Source of the DNA: Pelecanus crispus
Taxonomy: Eukaryota; Chordata; Aves; Pelecaniformes; Pelecanidae
Reading direction: 5' to 3'
DNA: 64,000 nt
Assembly (NCBI RefSeq): GCF_030463565.1
Contig: NC_134643.1
Span: 15,823,606-15,887,605, forward strand
A program made the position numbers and the translations under genes. Positions 1 to 12,400 of this stretch are shown one piece after another; the first letter of the stretch is position 1; every line of letters begins with the position of its first letter. The notes under the pieces were generated by a model, which was not told where the DNA came from, searched no databases, and saw nothing but the letters and a program-made list of their open reading frames with translations.

Positions 1-830
1 AAATGGATTCAGCATGGGTATCTGCAGTGCAACATGGTTTAGGTGTTGCTCAGAAAAGCCACTTGCTGATAACTGGGAATTGGGAATTAATTACTTTGCT
101 ATACAATAGCCTGGTGGCAGCACTGCTATTCTGTAGCATTTCACCTTTTCTATGGTTATTGGTACAAAAGGTCAAAAAAACTGTTATATGTAAAATGTGT
201 AGAAACAGGTATCGCGTGTGAGATGGGCAGCCTCCAAATTCTTTTTGTCTTCACAGGAAACTGTGGCTGTAGCAGAGGATAGTCTTGAGTTGATAGGATA
301 GCAGCCTTCATTTTGTGTAGCTGTGTCTACCTAAGCATCTTGATTTGCTTGAAAGCAAAACCGACAAGTTGTTACCACTATGTCACTTTAAACTTGATCC
401 ATTTTCTTGCTGTTGTCAATCCAGCAAATTTATGATTTAATGAATGATTATTTCTAAAACAAATTACAATTAAAGATTCTAGTTTACTTTTGCAAATCTT
501 GAAAAGGTCAAAATCAGGGATTTTTTTAAGCATTCTGCTGTCAGTCTTAAAATATCATTTTAGTTATTTTTTTAGATCTATTCCTGTTACCTATGTGCTG
601 TTGTATCCGAAACCTGTATCAGTTCCATCACTAGGATTAAACCACCATGGTTTGTTTTTCAGTAAATCAGGACCACAGGGAAAGATAAGTGGTTTTAAAA
701 TGTTAAAATTTGAAGTTTATAAATGCACCGGGAGCGTGTTTTCTAGAACCGTGCCTATTAAAGTACCAACGAAAAGTTCAGATGGTGAGATTATTTTTTG
801 TAGTATTCATATCTGGTTTTGTTTCTCTAG
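1..830 (+). other. RINT1: RINT1 intron (3' part)
   Basis: AT-rich sequence ending in a pyrimidine-rich acceptor (tttctctag at 822-830) directly before the first recognisable RINT1 exon. I see no exon, RNA gene or clear repeat in it; the open frames here are short and look like chance. The upstream RINT1 exons must lie left of the window. Confidence 0.8.
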
Positions 831-1910
<1,080 letters not shown>

Positions 1911-1980
1911 TGACCTACACGATACAGCGTAGGTGTAAGTGACTGGCCTAAACAGTGCATGCACCTCTTTGTGTTTGTAG

Positions 1981-3548
<1,568 letters not shown>

Positions 3549-3990
3549 AGACTTCTTCAGAAATGGTTAATAACTTGGTCTAAATTACTTATTTCAAACA
3601 ATGCAAGTATGTTGTAATATACTTGGGTTATTTTTTTCAATGCTGTATGCTGAATGACTGGTTTAATCTAATCTTATGCCTTATTGTATACAGTTTTAAA
3701 AAATTTTCAAAACGCTATTGGCTTTGTTTTGAACTGTGTAGATCTTCATTTTCCATAGCCACCTTGCCATTGCATTTAGAAGCTGAAACTGTCTTCATCT
3801 CTAATGTATTCCTTAGAATGATTGACAAGGCAGACATATTCAGAGTATTTACAGTGTAAATACACCTGTGTACAGTATGGACAACTATTCCTTATGCACT
3901 GGTCCACCTTCACTTAAACACAGATGTTACACTTGTAAACCCCAGGTAATGGATGTTCTGTATTAAATGTGTATATACAGGACACGGAAG
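3549..3990 (+). other. RINT1: RINT1 3' untranslated region
   Basis: Non-coding, T-rich sequence after the RINT1 stop. The only good hexamer is ATTAAA at 3962-3967, followed by a T/GT-rich stretch at about 4000-4030, so cleavage is inferred near 3985-3995. Confidence 0.6.
3962..3967 (+). terminator. RINT1: Probable RINT1 poly(A) signal (ATTAAA)
   Basis: The common variant hexamer ATTAAA lies about 415 bp after the stop codon and is followed by T-rich sequence. The alternative CATAAA near 4090 is weaker. Confidence 0.5.
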
Positions 3991-4249
3991 GAATGAAGAA
4001 ATATGTCATTTTGTTTTCTTTATTCATACTAATTCAGATTTTTTTTTTTTTTTGCTGTACCAGAGTCTTCCCTATTTTTTTTAAAGTTTCTCCATAAAAA
4101 TTGCATAAATATACTGTGTTGTAAATTTGAAAATATCATTTTACTTGGAAGCGCTACCTTTCTTTAACTGTCATTTGTCATAACTTGCTGAAGTTGGTCT
4201 TTCCTTTAACACACCACAGCACAAGCCCAACAAGCAACTTAAGAAACAG

Positions 4250-4592
4250 CTCAACTCTTAAAGTTAATTTTATTCAATGGTAATGAGCCAACAAGTAACA
4301 ACCCCTTACTGTAAGCTACAACACGAAGGAGGAAACTCCAAAACACTATTTTGGTTGTGTAAAAGAGATCTGTACTTTTTAAGAAAAGCAGTTCTCAAAA
4401 GATACCCTTCCAGGGCCTGGTAAACATGAACAAGTTCTTGTCATCTGTCCTTTTCAGCTGATTGCTCAAATGGGGGCAAGGGGAGGGAAATGAGAAGAGA
4501 GTACTGCTTAAAATCAGTGATCCACAGCTGAGAAACCAGAAGAATTGAGCAAGGTGCACATTTTTAATATATTTAGCAGATCACTGCTCAAA
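4250..4592 (-). other. EFCAB10: EFCAB10 3' untranslated region
   Basis: Sequence downstream of the EFCAB10 stop on the minus strand. It ends near an AATAAA (4274-4269 read in reverse), so the end is inferred at about 4250. It nearly abuts the RINT1 3' end. Confidence 0.55.
4269..4274 (-). terminator. EFCAB10: Probable EFCAB10 poly(A) signal (AATAAA)
   Basis: A canonical hexamer on the minus strand about 320 bp after the stop codon. Confidence 0.55.
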
Positions 4593-4629
4593 CTAATAAA
4601 CAGCCCAGCTCTCCAGCATCTTTTTCTTC
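4593..4629 (-). CDS. EFCAB10: EFCAB10 exon 4 (stop codon)
   Basis: After gtcttag the frame completes a Val codon and encodes KKKMLESWAVY, then TAG at 4595-4593. This matches the short basic/aromatic C-terminus of EFCAB10 orthologues. The exon's coding part is only 37 bp. Confidence 0.9.
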
Positions 4630-5147
4630 CTAAGACAGGAAAAAAAAAAAGAATTCTAGTTAGATAAAAATGAGGATAATTAGTTACCTTTCAGTGATTG
4701 CAACAACCAAAAAATTGCCTCTAGAACCGCACCCTGACCATGAGAAATTGTTGTAACTCTGAGCTTGTTCCATCTACAGCTGCTTTACTACCTCTGGCAA
4801 AAAAGGCAACACTGCTTCACTCTTTCACATTTCTAGAACAGCGTTTGAACCCCTGGCTACCTGATGACCGTCTGATCTGAGGGGCAGGTAATCAGAGAGG
4901 TCTGCTCTGAGAGGATCCTGGAACTGAGATGGCAGAGGAGAATGCCGAGTTTGGTTCGGGTTACGGTTACAGCAAGTCACGCAAGGTCAGGCAGTAACTG
5001 ACCTTTTTAACTCTTGCAGCAAAGTAAATGGGTAAAGCTTAAACCAGCAAGTCCTTTAATTTATATAGTTTTGTAAATAAAGAATAAATCTCAGGAAAAT
5101 ATCTTCTGTGCGTATCTCCCTCCAAAAAACCTTTCAATTAAACTTAC
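4630..5147 (-). other. EFCAB10: EFCAB10 intron 3
   Basis: GT-AG intron of 518 bp. An A-rich run lies just upstream of the acceptor in plus-strand terms (4639-4650). Nothing else seen. Confidence 0.8.
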
Positions 5148-5232
5148 ACTTCTTCCTTGAATACATCCAGTGTGATATTCGCATCATCTCCAAACTGCAG
5201 ATCTTCAGTGCTCAGTCCCAAAGTTTTAAGAG
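5148..5232 (-). CDS. EFCAB10: EFCAB10 exon 3
   Basis: Follows a ctttag-type acceptor. It reads (A)LKTLGLSTEDLQFGDDANIT and LDVFKEE, the second helix and following linker of the EF-hand module. It is 85 bp, enters at phase 1 and leaves at phase 2 before a consensus GTAAGT donor (5147 downward). It is too short to stand out as an open frame; it was found by extending exon 2. Confidence 0.92.
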
Positions 5233-5508
5233 CTAAAGGTAAGGAAAGAGAATTTCCTATGCTAGTCTTGGAAAGATTAATTTAACACCTTAATATAATA
5301 AAATATAAGGTAAATATATATGTAACTTAAAAATATGTAACTTTTTTAACTTTCCAAGGTTGTGTATTGGCAGACGTGCGGATGCTTATATGTAAAGTAT
5401 ACTTTACTATATAAAGTATACATAGGCATAGCTCTGAAACGATTTTAATAATTCTGTGCAAGCAAATACAAACACTGCAGTATGACGTGCTGCTCAGGTG
5501 AGACGCAC

Positions 5509-5673
5509 CCTCTCTGTACTGCGCCGGTGTTATGTGGCCTTGGCCTACGACATCCAGCAACTCGAACATGGCGGCCAGGTTGGCCTCGTCCATCAGGTAA
5601 GGGTACTCGCCCTCGGCTCGCTTTCCAGCCTTCACCCTTTCCAGCGCCTGGATCAGGAACTCGCGCGGCCTTT
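5509..5673 (-). CDS. EFCAB10: EFCAB10 exon 2
   Basis: Follows the acceptor tcgttgcag (read on the minus strand). It encodes ERPREFLIQALERVKAGKRA, then YPYLMDEANLAAMFELLDVV and GQGHITPAQYRE. It carries the end of the RIIa-like part and the EF-hand first helix and loop. It is 165 bp, phase 1 at both ends, with donor G|GTGCGT. Confidence 0.95.
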
Positions 5674-5796
5674 CTGCAACGAAGGAAAATTGCCCACCGG
5701 CGCGGGGCGATCAGCCAGCCGCCGAGCCCACGCCATCCCTTCCCGTCCCCACCCCGCTTTTCGGGGTGCCCTGCCCCCGGGGCTGCCCTGCCGCAC

Positions 5797-5896
5797 CGGG
5801 CCGGTGGTAGAGCAGGAGCGCGGCGAGGCGGTGGAGCAGCTCGGGGAGGCGGTGGCGCCGCAGGTAGTCGCGGCCTTGCTGCTCGCCCGCCGCCAT
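5797..5896 (-). CDS. EFCAB10: EFCAB10 exon 1 (start codon)
   Basis: ATG at 5896-5894 opens MAAGEQQGRDYLRRHRLPEL and continues LLHRLAALLLYHRP; the last base begins the next Glu codon (phase 1). RDYLRRH...LLHRLAALLLYHRPER is the RIIa-type dimerisation-like helix pair. This ATG is the first in frame and fits the family N-terminus. The donor is G|GTGCGG. It is very GC-rich, inside the CpG island. Confidence 0.94.
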
Positions 5897-5901
5897 CCCG
5901 C

Positions 5902-5914
5902 GTTGCTGGGAGAC
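5902..5914. promoter_or_regulatory. RFX X-box-like motif next to the EFCAB10 start
   Basis: GTTGCTGGGAGAC, 5 bp upstream of the ATG, resembles the RFX-family X-box found in promoters of ciliary genes (two GTTRC-like half sites). The first half is good and the second imperfect. The role is inferred only from the motif and the gene type. Confidence 0.4.
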
Positions 5915-5962
5915 CGCGCGCGCCGGCCCTCAGCCGGCCCCGCCCCGCCGCCGCGCGCGCCG

Positions 5963-6032
5963 CCCGTTAACCGTCGCCGCCCCGCCGCCGCCGCCGCCGC
6001 GCGCGCCGGCCGTTAACCGTCGCCGCCCCGCC
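5963..6032. repeat. 46-bp direct duplication in the CpG island
   Basis: The block CGTTAACCGTCGCCGCCCCG occurs twice, the GTTAAC palindromes lying exactly 46 bp apart (5966 and 6012). A GCC run separates the copies. Seen directly. Confidence 0.85.
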
Positions 6033-6266
6033 GGGAGGCTGCGTGAGGTGAGGGCGGGAAGGGCGAGCGTGGGAGCCGCTGCTACCGGGGCAGGAGAAGC
6101 GCCCTCGGGGAAGGCAACGCGACAGGCGAACGGCGGCGGGGGCTCGGCGGGAGGGGCGGGAGCTGCTCGCCGGAGCTGGCGGCGGTGCTCCTGCGGTCAG
6201 CTCAGGCCGTCAGGCGGGGTAAAGCGGGTTGCTGAGGCCGTGCTGACGGCGCAGCCCCTGCTTTAG

Positions 6267-7790
6267 TGCGTAGAAAGTGGGAAGCGAAAATGAATTTGCC
6301 TAGATGTCATCACGTTAGCACTGGAACAGCAAATCACCGCTTCCAGCCACGTTAATAGTTTCTACCGCAGTTGCATTAATTCATGGGGAAAGCAGATTGC
6401 ACGCTGTTGTTTTTAACATTTATGCAAGTCTCTCTCAATTTCAGCCACGTTTCCTTCCATATGCGGTAATGCAGTCTACACCTTTTGCTCTTTCCCGTAC
6501 ACAGTCCCCTACCCGGACTTCCTTGCTAAAGGCGGGCTTGGCTAATGCAGGCAAGTGCGAGGGCAGCAAAATGGTGAGAGGCCGCCTGCTGGAACGGGGC
6601 AACGGCACCGGTGCGGTAAGCAAAGCCAAGGACGAGCAACTGAGAGGTTACGTTTTTTAAAATCAGTATTGAGGTTTGCAGCATAGCCTGTGCAAACGGA
6701 GAAGAGACAGCAAAGAACCTTTTTATTGTACTAGCCAACGTGAGTAGGAGAAAGATAATCAAGTGAAGTGTCCCACGGGAAAAAAAAAAAAAAAAATTCA
6801 AACAAATCTACAAAGACAACCATCCGCCATCTGATAACAGACAATGATAAATAAGCATATAGTAAAGAAAAAATGGTATTCCTGTGAAAACTCTAGCACT
6901 ATCTATATTTAACTATTTGCCAAAACAAAAATATCACAAGATGTGAATAGAAGTCACCTTTTTTTTTTTTTCTTAGAGAAAGAGTGGGAAAAAGGCAGCA
7001 TCCAAAACTGCAGAGATTGTACAGCCATGCTCAGTCTGTATTCTTTAGTATTTTAAACTGATTATGCTACCTGCTTCAAGTCTTAATTAGGGCTAGAGGA
7101 ATTGTAGGTTCATAACAGTTACCTGGCTTGACAGCTGCCTGGCGGTGATGGAAACCTCCTTTTCCTAAGGAATACGATTCATAGTTATTGAACCCATTCC
7201 TGCATTTGACTTTTCTACATCTTTCAATAGAGTTTGTAAAAGAACTAGCAAAGTTTTTTTCCTAAAGAAGAGTGATAGGAGAAAGTGTAGACTGAAGTGC
7301 GGAGACGTACAAACGAGACTGAGCTGGCCAGCAGAGGAGAAATAAAGACATGGAAAATACTTTCATGAAAAGGAGAACCTGAGGATAGGAAGATTGACTG
7401 GAAAGGAAGGACCAAATGAAAGACTGGAGAGAAAAGTAGGTAAGTCAGTGTTTGGGGCAGGGAAAACAGTATTTAGCAAAGGAAGTTTCTCCTTTAGTGG
7501 TCAACAAAGATAACTGGTATGAAACAAGTGTGTTGAGGGCTGAAATTTTAAGAATAAACACAGGAATTACAGGTTGAAGTGTGTTTCTCTGAGGAATGGT
7601 TTAAAAATCACCAAGCAGAGCAAACCCCAATTTGATTTACAACTAGGATTTTTTTTTTTTTAATTTCATTTCACTGTTAAGAAAGCACAATTTATTTCCT
7701 TGAAAAAAATTTTCTGATAATGCATCATGTAGGGAATTTATTATCCTCAGTTCATACAATGATATGTATGAGTCCTAAAAGTATGATGGT
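6267..7790. other. Intergenic region
   Basis: No supported gene. Short poly(A) and poly(T) runs occur near 6781 and 6960. Apart from these I see nothing recognisable. Confidence 0.6.
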
Positions 7791-8952
7791 TGTATTGGGT
7801 TTGTGTGGCAAGGTTTTGGTAGCCGGGGGGGGCTACAGGGGTGGCTTCTGTGAGAAGCTGCTAGAAGTTTCCCCCATGTCCCATAGAGCCAATGCCAGCC
7901 GGCTCCAAGAGGGACCTGCTGCTGGCCAAGGCTGAGCCCATCGGTGATGGTGGTAGCACCTCTGGTGCTTTAAAAATGGGGGGCGGGAGGGGAACCAAAA
8001 CCAAAAAACACCGGGACACAAACTGCAGCCGGAGAGAGGAGTGAGAACATGTGAGAGGAACAGTCCTGCAGACACCAAGGTCAGTGAAGAAGGAGGGCAG
8101 GAGGTGCTCCAGGCACCGGAGCAGAGATTCCCCTGCAGCCCCTCGTGCAGCCCCTGGTGAGGCAGCTGTGCCCCTGCACCCATGGAGCTCCACGGGGGAG
8201 CAGATCTCCACCTGCACCCGGGGAGGACCCCATGCCGGAGCAGGGGGATGTGCCCAAAGGAGGCTGGGACCCCATGGGAAGCCCACGCTGGAGCAGGCTC
8301 CTGGCAGGACCTGTGGCCCCGTGGAGAGAGGAGCCCAGGCTGGAGCAGGTTTGCTGGCAGGACTTGTGACCCCGTGGGGGACCCATGCTGGAGCAGTCTG
8401 CTCCTGAAGGACTGCACCCCATGGAAGGGACCCACGCTGGAGCAGTTCATGAAGAACTGCACCCTGTGGAAAGGACCCACGCTGGAGAAGTTCATGGAGG
8501 ACTGTCTCCCATGGGAGGGACCCCACGCTGGAGCAGGGGAAGAGTGTGAGGAGTCCTCCCCTGAGGAGGAAGGAGCGGCAGAGACAGTGCGTGATGAACT
8601 GACTGCAACCCCCATTCCCTGTCCCCCTGTGCCACTTTGGGGGGAAGAGGTAGAGAAAATGGGGAGTGAAGTTGAGCCCAGGAAGAAAGGAGGGGTGGGG
8701 CGAACATGTTTAAAGATTTGGTTTTATTTCTCATTACCCTAATCAGTTTTGACTGGCAATAAATTAAACTGATTTTTCCCCAAGTTGACTCTGTTTTGCC
8801 CATGACAGTAATTGGTGAGTGATCTCCCTGTCCTTATCTCAACCCATGACCGTTTTTTTCAGTATATTTTCTCTCCCCTGGCCAGTTGAGAAGGGGAGTG
8901 ACAGAGTGGCTTTGGTGGGCACTTGGCACCCAGCCAGGGTCAACCCACCACA
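7791..8952 (+). mobile_element. Solo-type LTR of an endogenous retrovirus (ERVL-like, avian)
   Basis: Starts TGTATTGGGTTTGTGTGGCA and ends CAACCCACCACA (TG...CA). The body is the GC-rich sequence I know as a widespread LTR family of Neoaves. It has imperfect internal repeats built on GGACCCACGCTGGAGCAG (about 8220-8540), an AATAAA at 8758-8763 and a T/GT-rich end. No internal gag/pol sequence is attached, so it is a solo LTR or a recombination product. I see no target-site duplication (atggt left, caaat right). The long open frames on both strands here are compositional. Assignment to ERVL rather than another class is from memory. Confidence 0.85.
8220..8540 (+). repeat. Imperfect tandem repeats inside the LTR
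   Basis: Repeated units containing CACGCTGGAGCAG, spaced roughly 45-60 bp, visible at least six times. Part of the LTR family's normal structure. Confidence 0.8.
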
Positions 8953-9258
8953 CAAATTTATTGTAAGAATACAAAAGCAGACGGTGTCAAAAGCCTTGCT
9001 AAGGTCAAAGTAAACAACACTCACTGCTCTCTGGTCAGTACCTGAAGACAGTCATTTCATTACAGAAGGAAAGCAGGTTGGTCAGGCATGGTTTCCCCTT
9101 GGTAAATCCATGCTTTCTGGACATGGCTTCCAGGATTGTTTGTTCCATAATCTGCCTGGGATTGAGGTTGGGCTGAGCAGCCTGTAGTTCCCTGGGACTT
9201 TCTTGAAAATGGGCATTGCATTTGCCTTTTTCCATCCTTAGAAACCCTGTACCCTGTT
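8953..9258 (-). mobile_element. CR1 LINE fragment, reverse transcriptase palm
   Basis: The minus strand encodes degraded CR1 ORF2 pieces: KHGFTKGKPCLTNLLSF followed, after a frame break, by VVYFDLSKAFDTV. The latter matches the LINE reverse-transcriptase motif upstream of the catalytic centre. The fragment stops abruptly at the LTR, and its downstream part is not found beyond it. Confidence 0.85.
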
Positions 9259-9261
9259 CAC

Positions 9262-10040
9262 CATAGAATGCTTTGGGTTGGAAGGGGCCTTTAGAGGTCA
9301 TCCAGCCCAACCCCCCTGCAGTGAGCAGGGACAGCTTTAACCACATCAGGTTGCTCAGAGCCCCATCCAACCTGACCTGGAATGTTGCCAGGGATGGGGC
9401 CTCTACCACCTCTCTGGGCAACCTGTTCCAGTGCTTCACCACCCTCATTGTAAAACAATTCTTCCTTATATCTAGTCCAAATCTATTCTTTAGTTTAAAA
9501 CCATTACTCCTTGTTCTGTCACAATAAGCCTTGCTAAAAAGATTCTCCCCATCTTTCCTGTAGGCCCCTCCTTAAGTACTGAAAGGCCGCAATAAGGTCT
9601 CCTCGCAGCCTTCTCTTCTCCAGGCTGAACAACCCCAACTCTCTCAGCCTGTCCTCATAGGAGAGGTGCTCCAGCCCTCGGATCATTTTGGTGGCCCTCC
9701 TCTGGACCCGCTCCAGCAGGTCCATGTCCTTCTTGTGCTGAGGGCCCCAGAGCTGGACGCAGCACTCCAGGTGAGGTCTTACCAGAGCAGAGCAGAGAGG
9801 CAGAATCACCTCCCTCGACCTGCTGGCCACACTGCTTTTGATGCAGCCCAGGATACGGTTGGCTTTCTGGGCTGCAAGCGCACGTTGCCGGCTCATGTCC
9901 AGCTTTTCATCCACCAGTACCCCCAAGTCCTTCTTGGCAGGGCTGCTCTCAATCCCTTCATCCCCCAGCCTGTACTGATACCCGGGGTTGCCCCATCCCG
10001 GGTGCAGGACCTTGCACTTGGCCTTGTTGAACCATGATCT
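9262..10040 (-). mobile_element. CR1 LINE 3' fragment (younger copy)
   Basis: The minus strand encodes the C-terminal part of CR1 ORF2, including [38 protein letters not shown] and the [20 protein letters not shown] region, then the short 3'UTR typical of avian CR1 ending at catagaatgctttgggttgg. The frame is broken near 9530. The copy is 5'-truncated near 10040, as usual for CR1. Confidence 0.93.
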
Positions 10041-10905
10041 TTCAAGGATGATAGCAGCCTTGTAATGATACCAGCCTGCATCCTTGAATCCTGCCCAGCT
10101 TTCCCCGTAGGCTGGTATAGATCCAGGGGAAGCAGTCCTTAACTCAGGCTTCCTCTTACGTGGGTAGTACCTCACTCCCCAGACTCTGCCCAAAGAGCCG
10201 AGCATACACCTCTCCAGTTAAAACCTGAAGCAAAGGCAGCACCGAGTGTACCTCAGTCATTTCCATGTCCTTTGTCACTAGGTTACCCACCCCATGTAGC
10301 CGGGCCCACATTTTCCTTAGCCCTCCTTCCACGTTAATATACAGTAAGAGCCCTTCACATCCCTCACTAATTCCAACTCCAGCTGACCTTTGGCTTTCCT
10401 AGTTCTGCTTCAGCGTGCCTAGGTGGTGTTTCTGTGTTCCTCCAGGGTAGCCCACCGCTGCTTCCACAGTCTGTATGCTGGCCTTTTGGATTTGACTTCA
10501 GTCAGGAGCTCCCATTCAGCCACCCTGGCCGCCTCCCATGTCTGCTCAACTTCCTGCATGTCAGAATGGACTGGTCTTGTGCTTCAGCTAGCTCCCCTAG
10601 GCCCTTCAGGGCAGTCTTCTGCGGGATTCTGCCAACAAAATGTCTGCAGGAGACAAAGTTTGCTCTCCTGAATTCAGTTCAACTATTTCTCTTCTTCACT
10701 TCCCTCAGAATCTTAAGCTTTGCTATCTCATAGTCAATGCTGCCAAGGCTGCCACCAATGTCAATGTTCCCAGCCAGCCCTTCCTTATGTGTGAGTAGCA
10801 TGTCTAGCATAGCCAGGCTCAGCTTGTTGAGCACTTCTGTCAAGAAATTGTCCTTGACATAGTACAGAAGTAGCCTGGATCACTTGTGCCTCCACCATGT
10901 TCCCA
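10041..10905 (-). mobile_element. CR1 LINE 5'-region fragment
   Basis: On the plus strand this reads as the reverse of the CR1 upstream region, with familiar phrases such as GGGCCCACATTTTCCTTAG and a CTCTCCTGAATTCAG block. The coding frame is destroyed. It lies upstream of the two other CR1 pieces and may be the remainder of the older element that hosts the younger fragment. Confidence 0.7.
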
Positions 10906-12055
10906 TCCCAGTCCCCTCTACCAGAAGAGGAGTCTGCAGTTTTAAGGCTAAGTTGTGAATGTTGGGGTTTTTTTCAGTCAACTGCCATCAAAAATCATAT
11001 ACTGAGAAAAAATAAATATCAGGAATTAGAGAAATACTTCCTGTTACTGTTCCCAAGTCAAAGAGAAGTAAAAATAGGTCACAAAAAAGACTAGTCAGTA
11101 TCAGGAAACTTAGCCCTCATATGGAACTGGCCCCTTCGCAGCTGACTGAAAACCCAAGAAATTGATTTCCTAGCACTACAGCGGGACTTTTGTTGAAGGC
11201 AAAGGGGAAAGAAGATGACACTTAGCAGGAGCCTTCATTCTTTGAGATACATGGCATATTTGTCTGTCTAAGTGTGGCTCTGAGCCCATAGCTCTTAAGA
11301 CCACAGATGCTTTTACTCTAGCAGCATCTGTAGAGCAAGTTCACACTACACAGGGTGGTGGAGATCAGAGACCCATCTCCATCGCCTTAGTTTCTCTGAC
11401 ACCCACCCACCCCCAGTCCCGATTTTTTTTCTGGATGCATCAACATTCAGTGGAGGCCAATGTCAATGCAGATCGTTTCCCACAGGTGTCAAGAACAGAC
11501 ATGCTCTTCACATAAGCTGCAGCAGTGCATGTGCTATAATAGAGAATATACATGGATTACTGGGGTAGTAGCTTTAGAAGATAATGCCAGTTACACAGTT
11601 AGCCATCCGTAGTGCAAAGATGGTCATGATTCCTCAAAAGATTAACATTCTTGGAGAACACCTGAAGTGCTTGGTTCTGTGAACGACAGGACTTGTTAGG
11701 ATGAAGCAGAGAAACTACTGTCCACTCTATGCTGTCTTAGAAACAAAGCAGGTAAGCTGATTCAAAGGAAACTCTGTGGTATATCCCAGGGATATTTGGA
11801 AAAAACCCAGTGAAATACCTATCTAGGAAAGATACAGTGGAGTGAGAAAGGCCAATGATAAGGTCTTGGGTGTCACCAGCTCCGAGTGGGAATTATAGCT
11901 ACCAAGAAAAAGGTGGTTAATGAATAACAAAGACCAAGCAATGAAGAGGGCTTGGTATTAGGAAACTACCCTAAGGAGGCCCGAGGGAGCGGGTCTAAGA
12001 AAATGACCCTACAAGATGAGTCCTTGAGGGAGGTGTTAGATCATCATTATTGCTT
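10906..12055. other. Intergenic region
   Basis: No gene, RNA or repeat that I can support; only short chance open frames. Confidence 0.5.
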
Positions 12056-12400
12056 TCTTCACCTCTGGATCACAGGACAGAAGGCCTGTAGTCCAGCTTC
12101 CTGCTCAAAGCAGGGTCAGCTCTGAGGTCAGACCAGGTTGCTCAGAGCTTTATCCAGTTTGGGTTTGAAAAATCTCACAAGTTGGAGATTGCACCTACCT
12201 CTAAGCACCTTGTTCTAACACTTGACTGTGTCTGTGGCAGGAAGGTTATTCCTTGTATCTGGTCTGAACCTCCCTTGTGTCAGCTTGTGTTCATTGTTTC
12301 TCACCCTCCCACCGAACAGCACTGAAGAATCTGGCTCTGATCTCCTAGTGACCTCCTCATAGGTACTGGCGGGCTGCTATTACGTCCTCCTAAGCCAGGG
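12056..12400 (-). mobile_element. Old CR1 LINE 3' fragment
   Basis: Contains CCTGCTCAAAGCAGGGTCAG, CAGGTTGCTCAGAGCTTTAT and later phrases in the order seen in avian CR1 3' ends, but more diverged than the copy at 9262. Same orientation as the other CR1 pieces. Confidence 0.7.

Larger units (their letters stand above)
4250..5896 (-). other. EFCAB10: EFCAB10 gene, complete coding region
   Basis: EFCAB10 is a small protein with an N-terminal RIIa/DPY-30-like helical segment and a single EF-hand-like region; orthologues are mainly expressed in ciliated tissue and testis (family knowledge, function unproven). Four exons on the minus strand (5896-5797, 5673-5509, 5232-5148, 4629-4593) join in frame to give 128 residues, close to the mammalian length. 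It lies tail-to-tail with RINT1, whose 3' end is only about 260 bp away, and its first exon is inside a CpG island. The EF loop (DVVGQGHITPAQ) lacks acidic residues at positions 3, 5 and 12, so calcium binding is doubtful. Confidence 0.94.
5540..6260. promoter_or_regulatory. EFCAB10: CpG island at the EFCAB10 promoter
   Basis: A sharp change from AT-rich to strongly GC-rich, CpG-dense sequence covering EFCAB10 exons 1-2 and about 360 bp upstream. It includes a short GCC run (about 5984-6000) and GC boxes. It is the only CpG island of this strength in the window and is taken as the EFCAB10 promoter. It may fire in both directions. Long open frames on both strands here reflect the lack of AT-rich stop codons, not genes. 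Confidence 0.8.

Noticed and set aside
5482..6016. Plus-strand frames of 162 and 172 residues in the CpG island
   Set aside because: They are antisense to EFCAB10 exons and reflect low stop-codon density in GC-rich DNA.
7833..8742. Long open frames (up to 260 residues) on both strands around 8 kb
   Set aside because: They fall entirely inside a GC-rich LTR with internal repeats; the overlapping frames on both strands are compositional.
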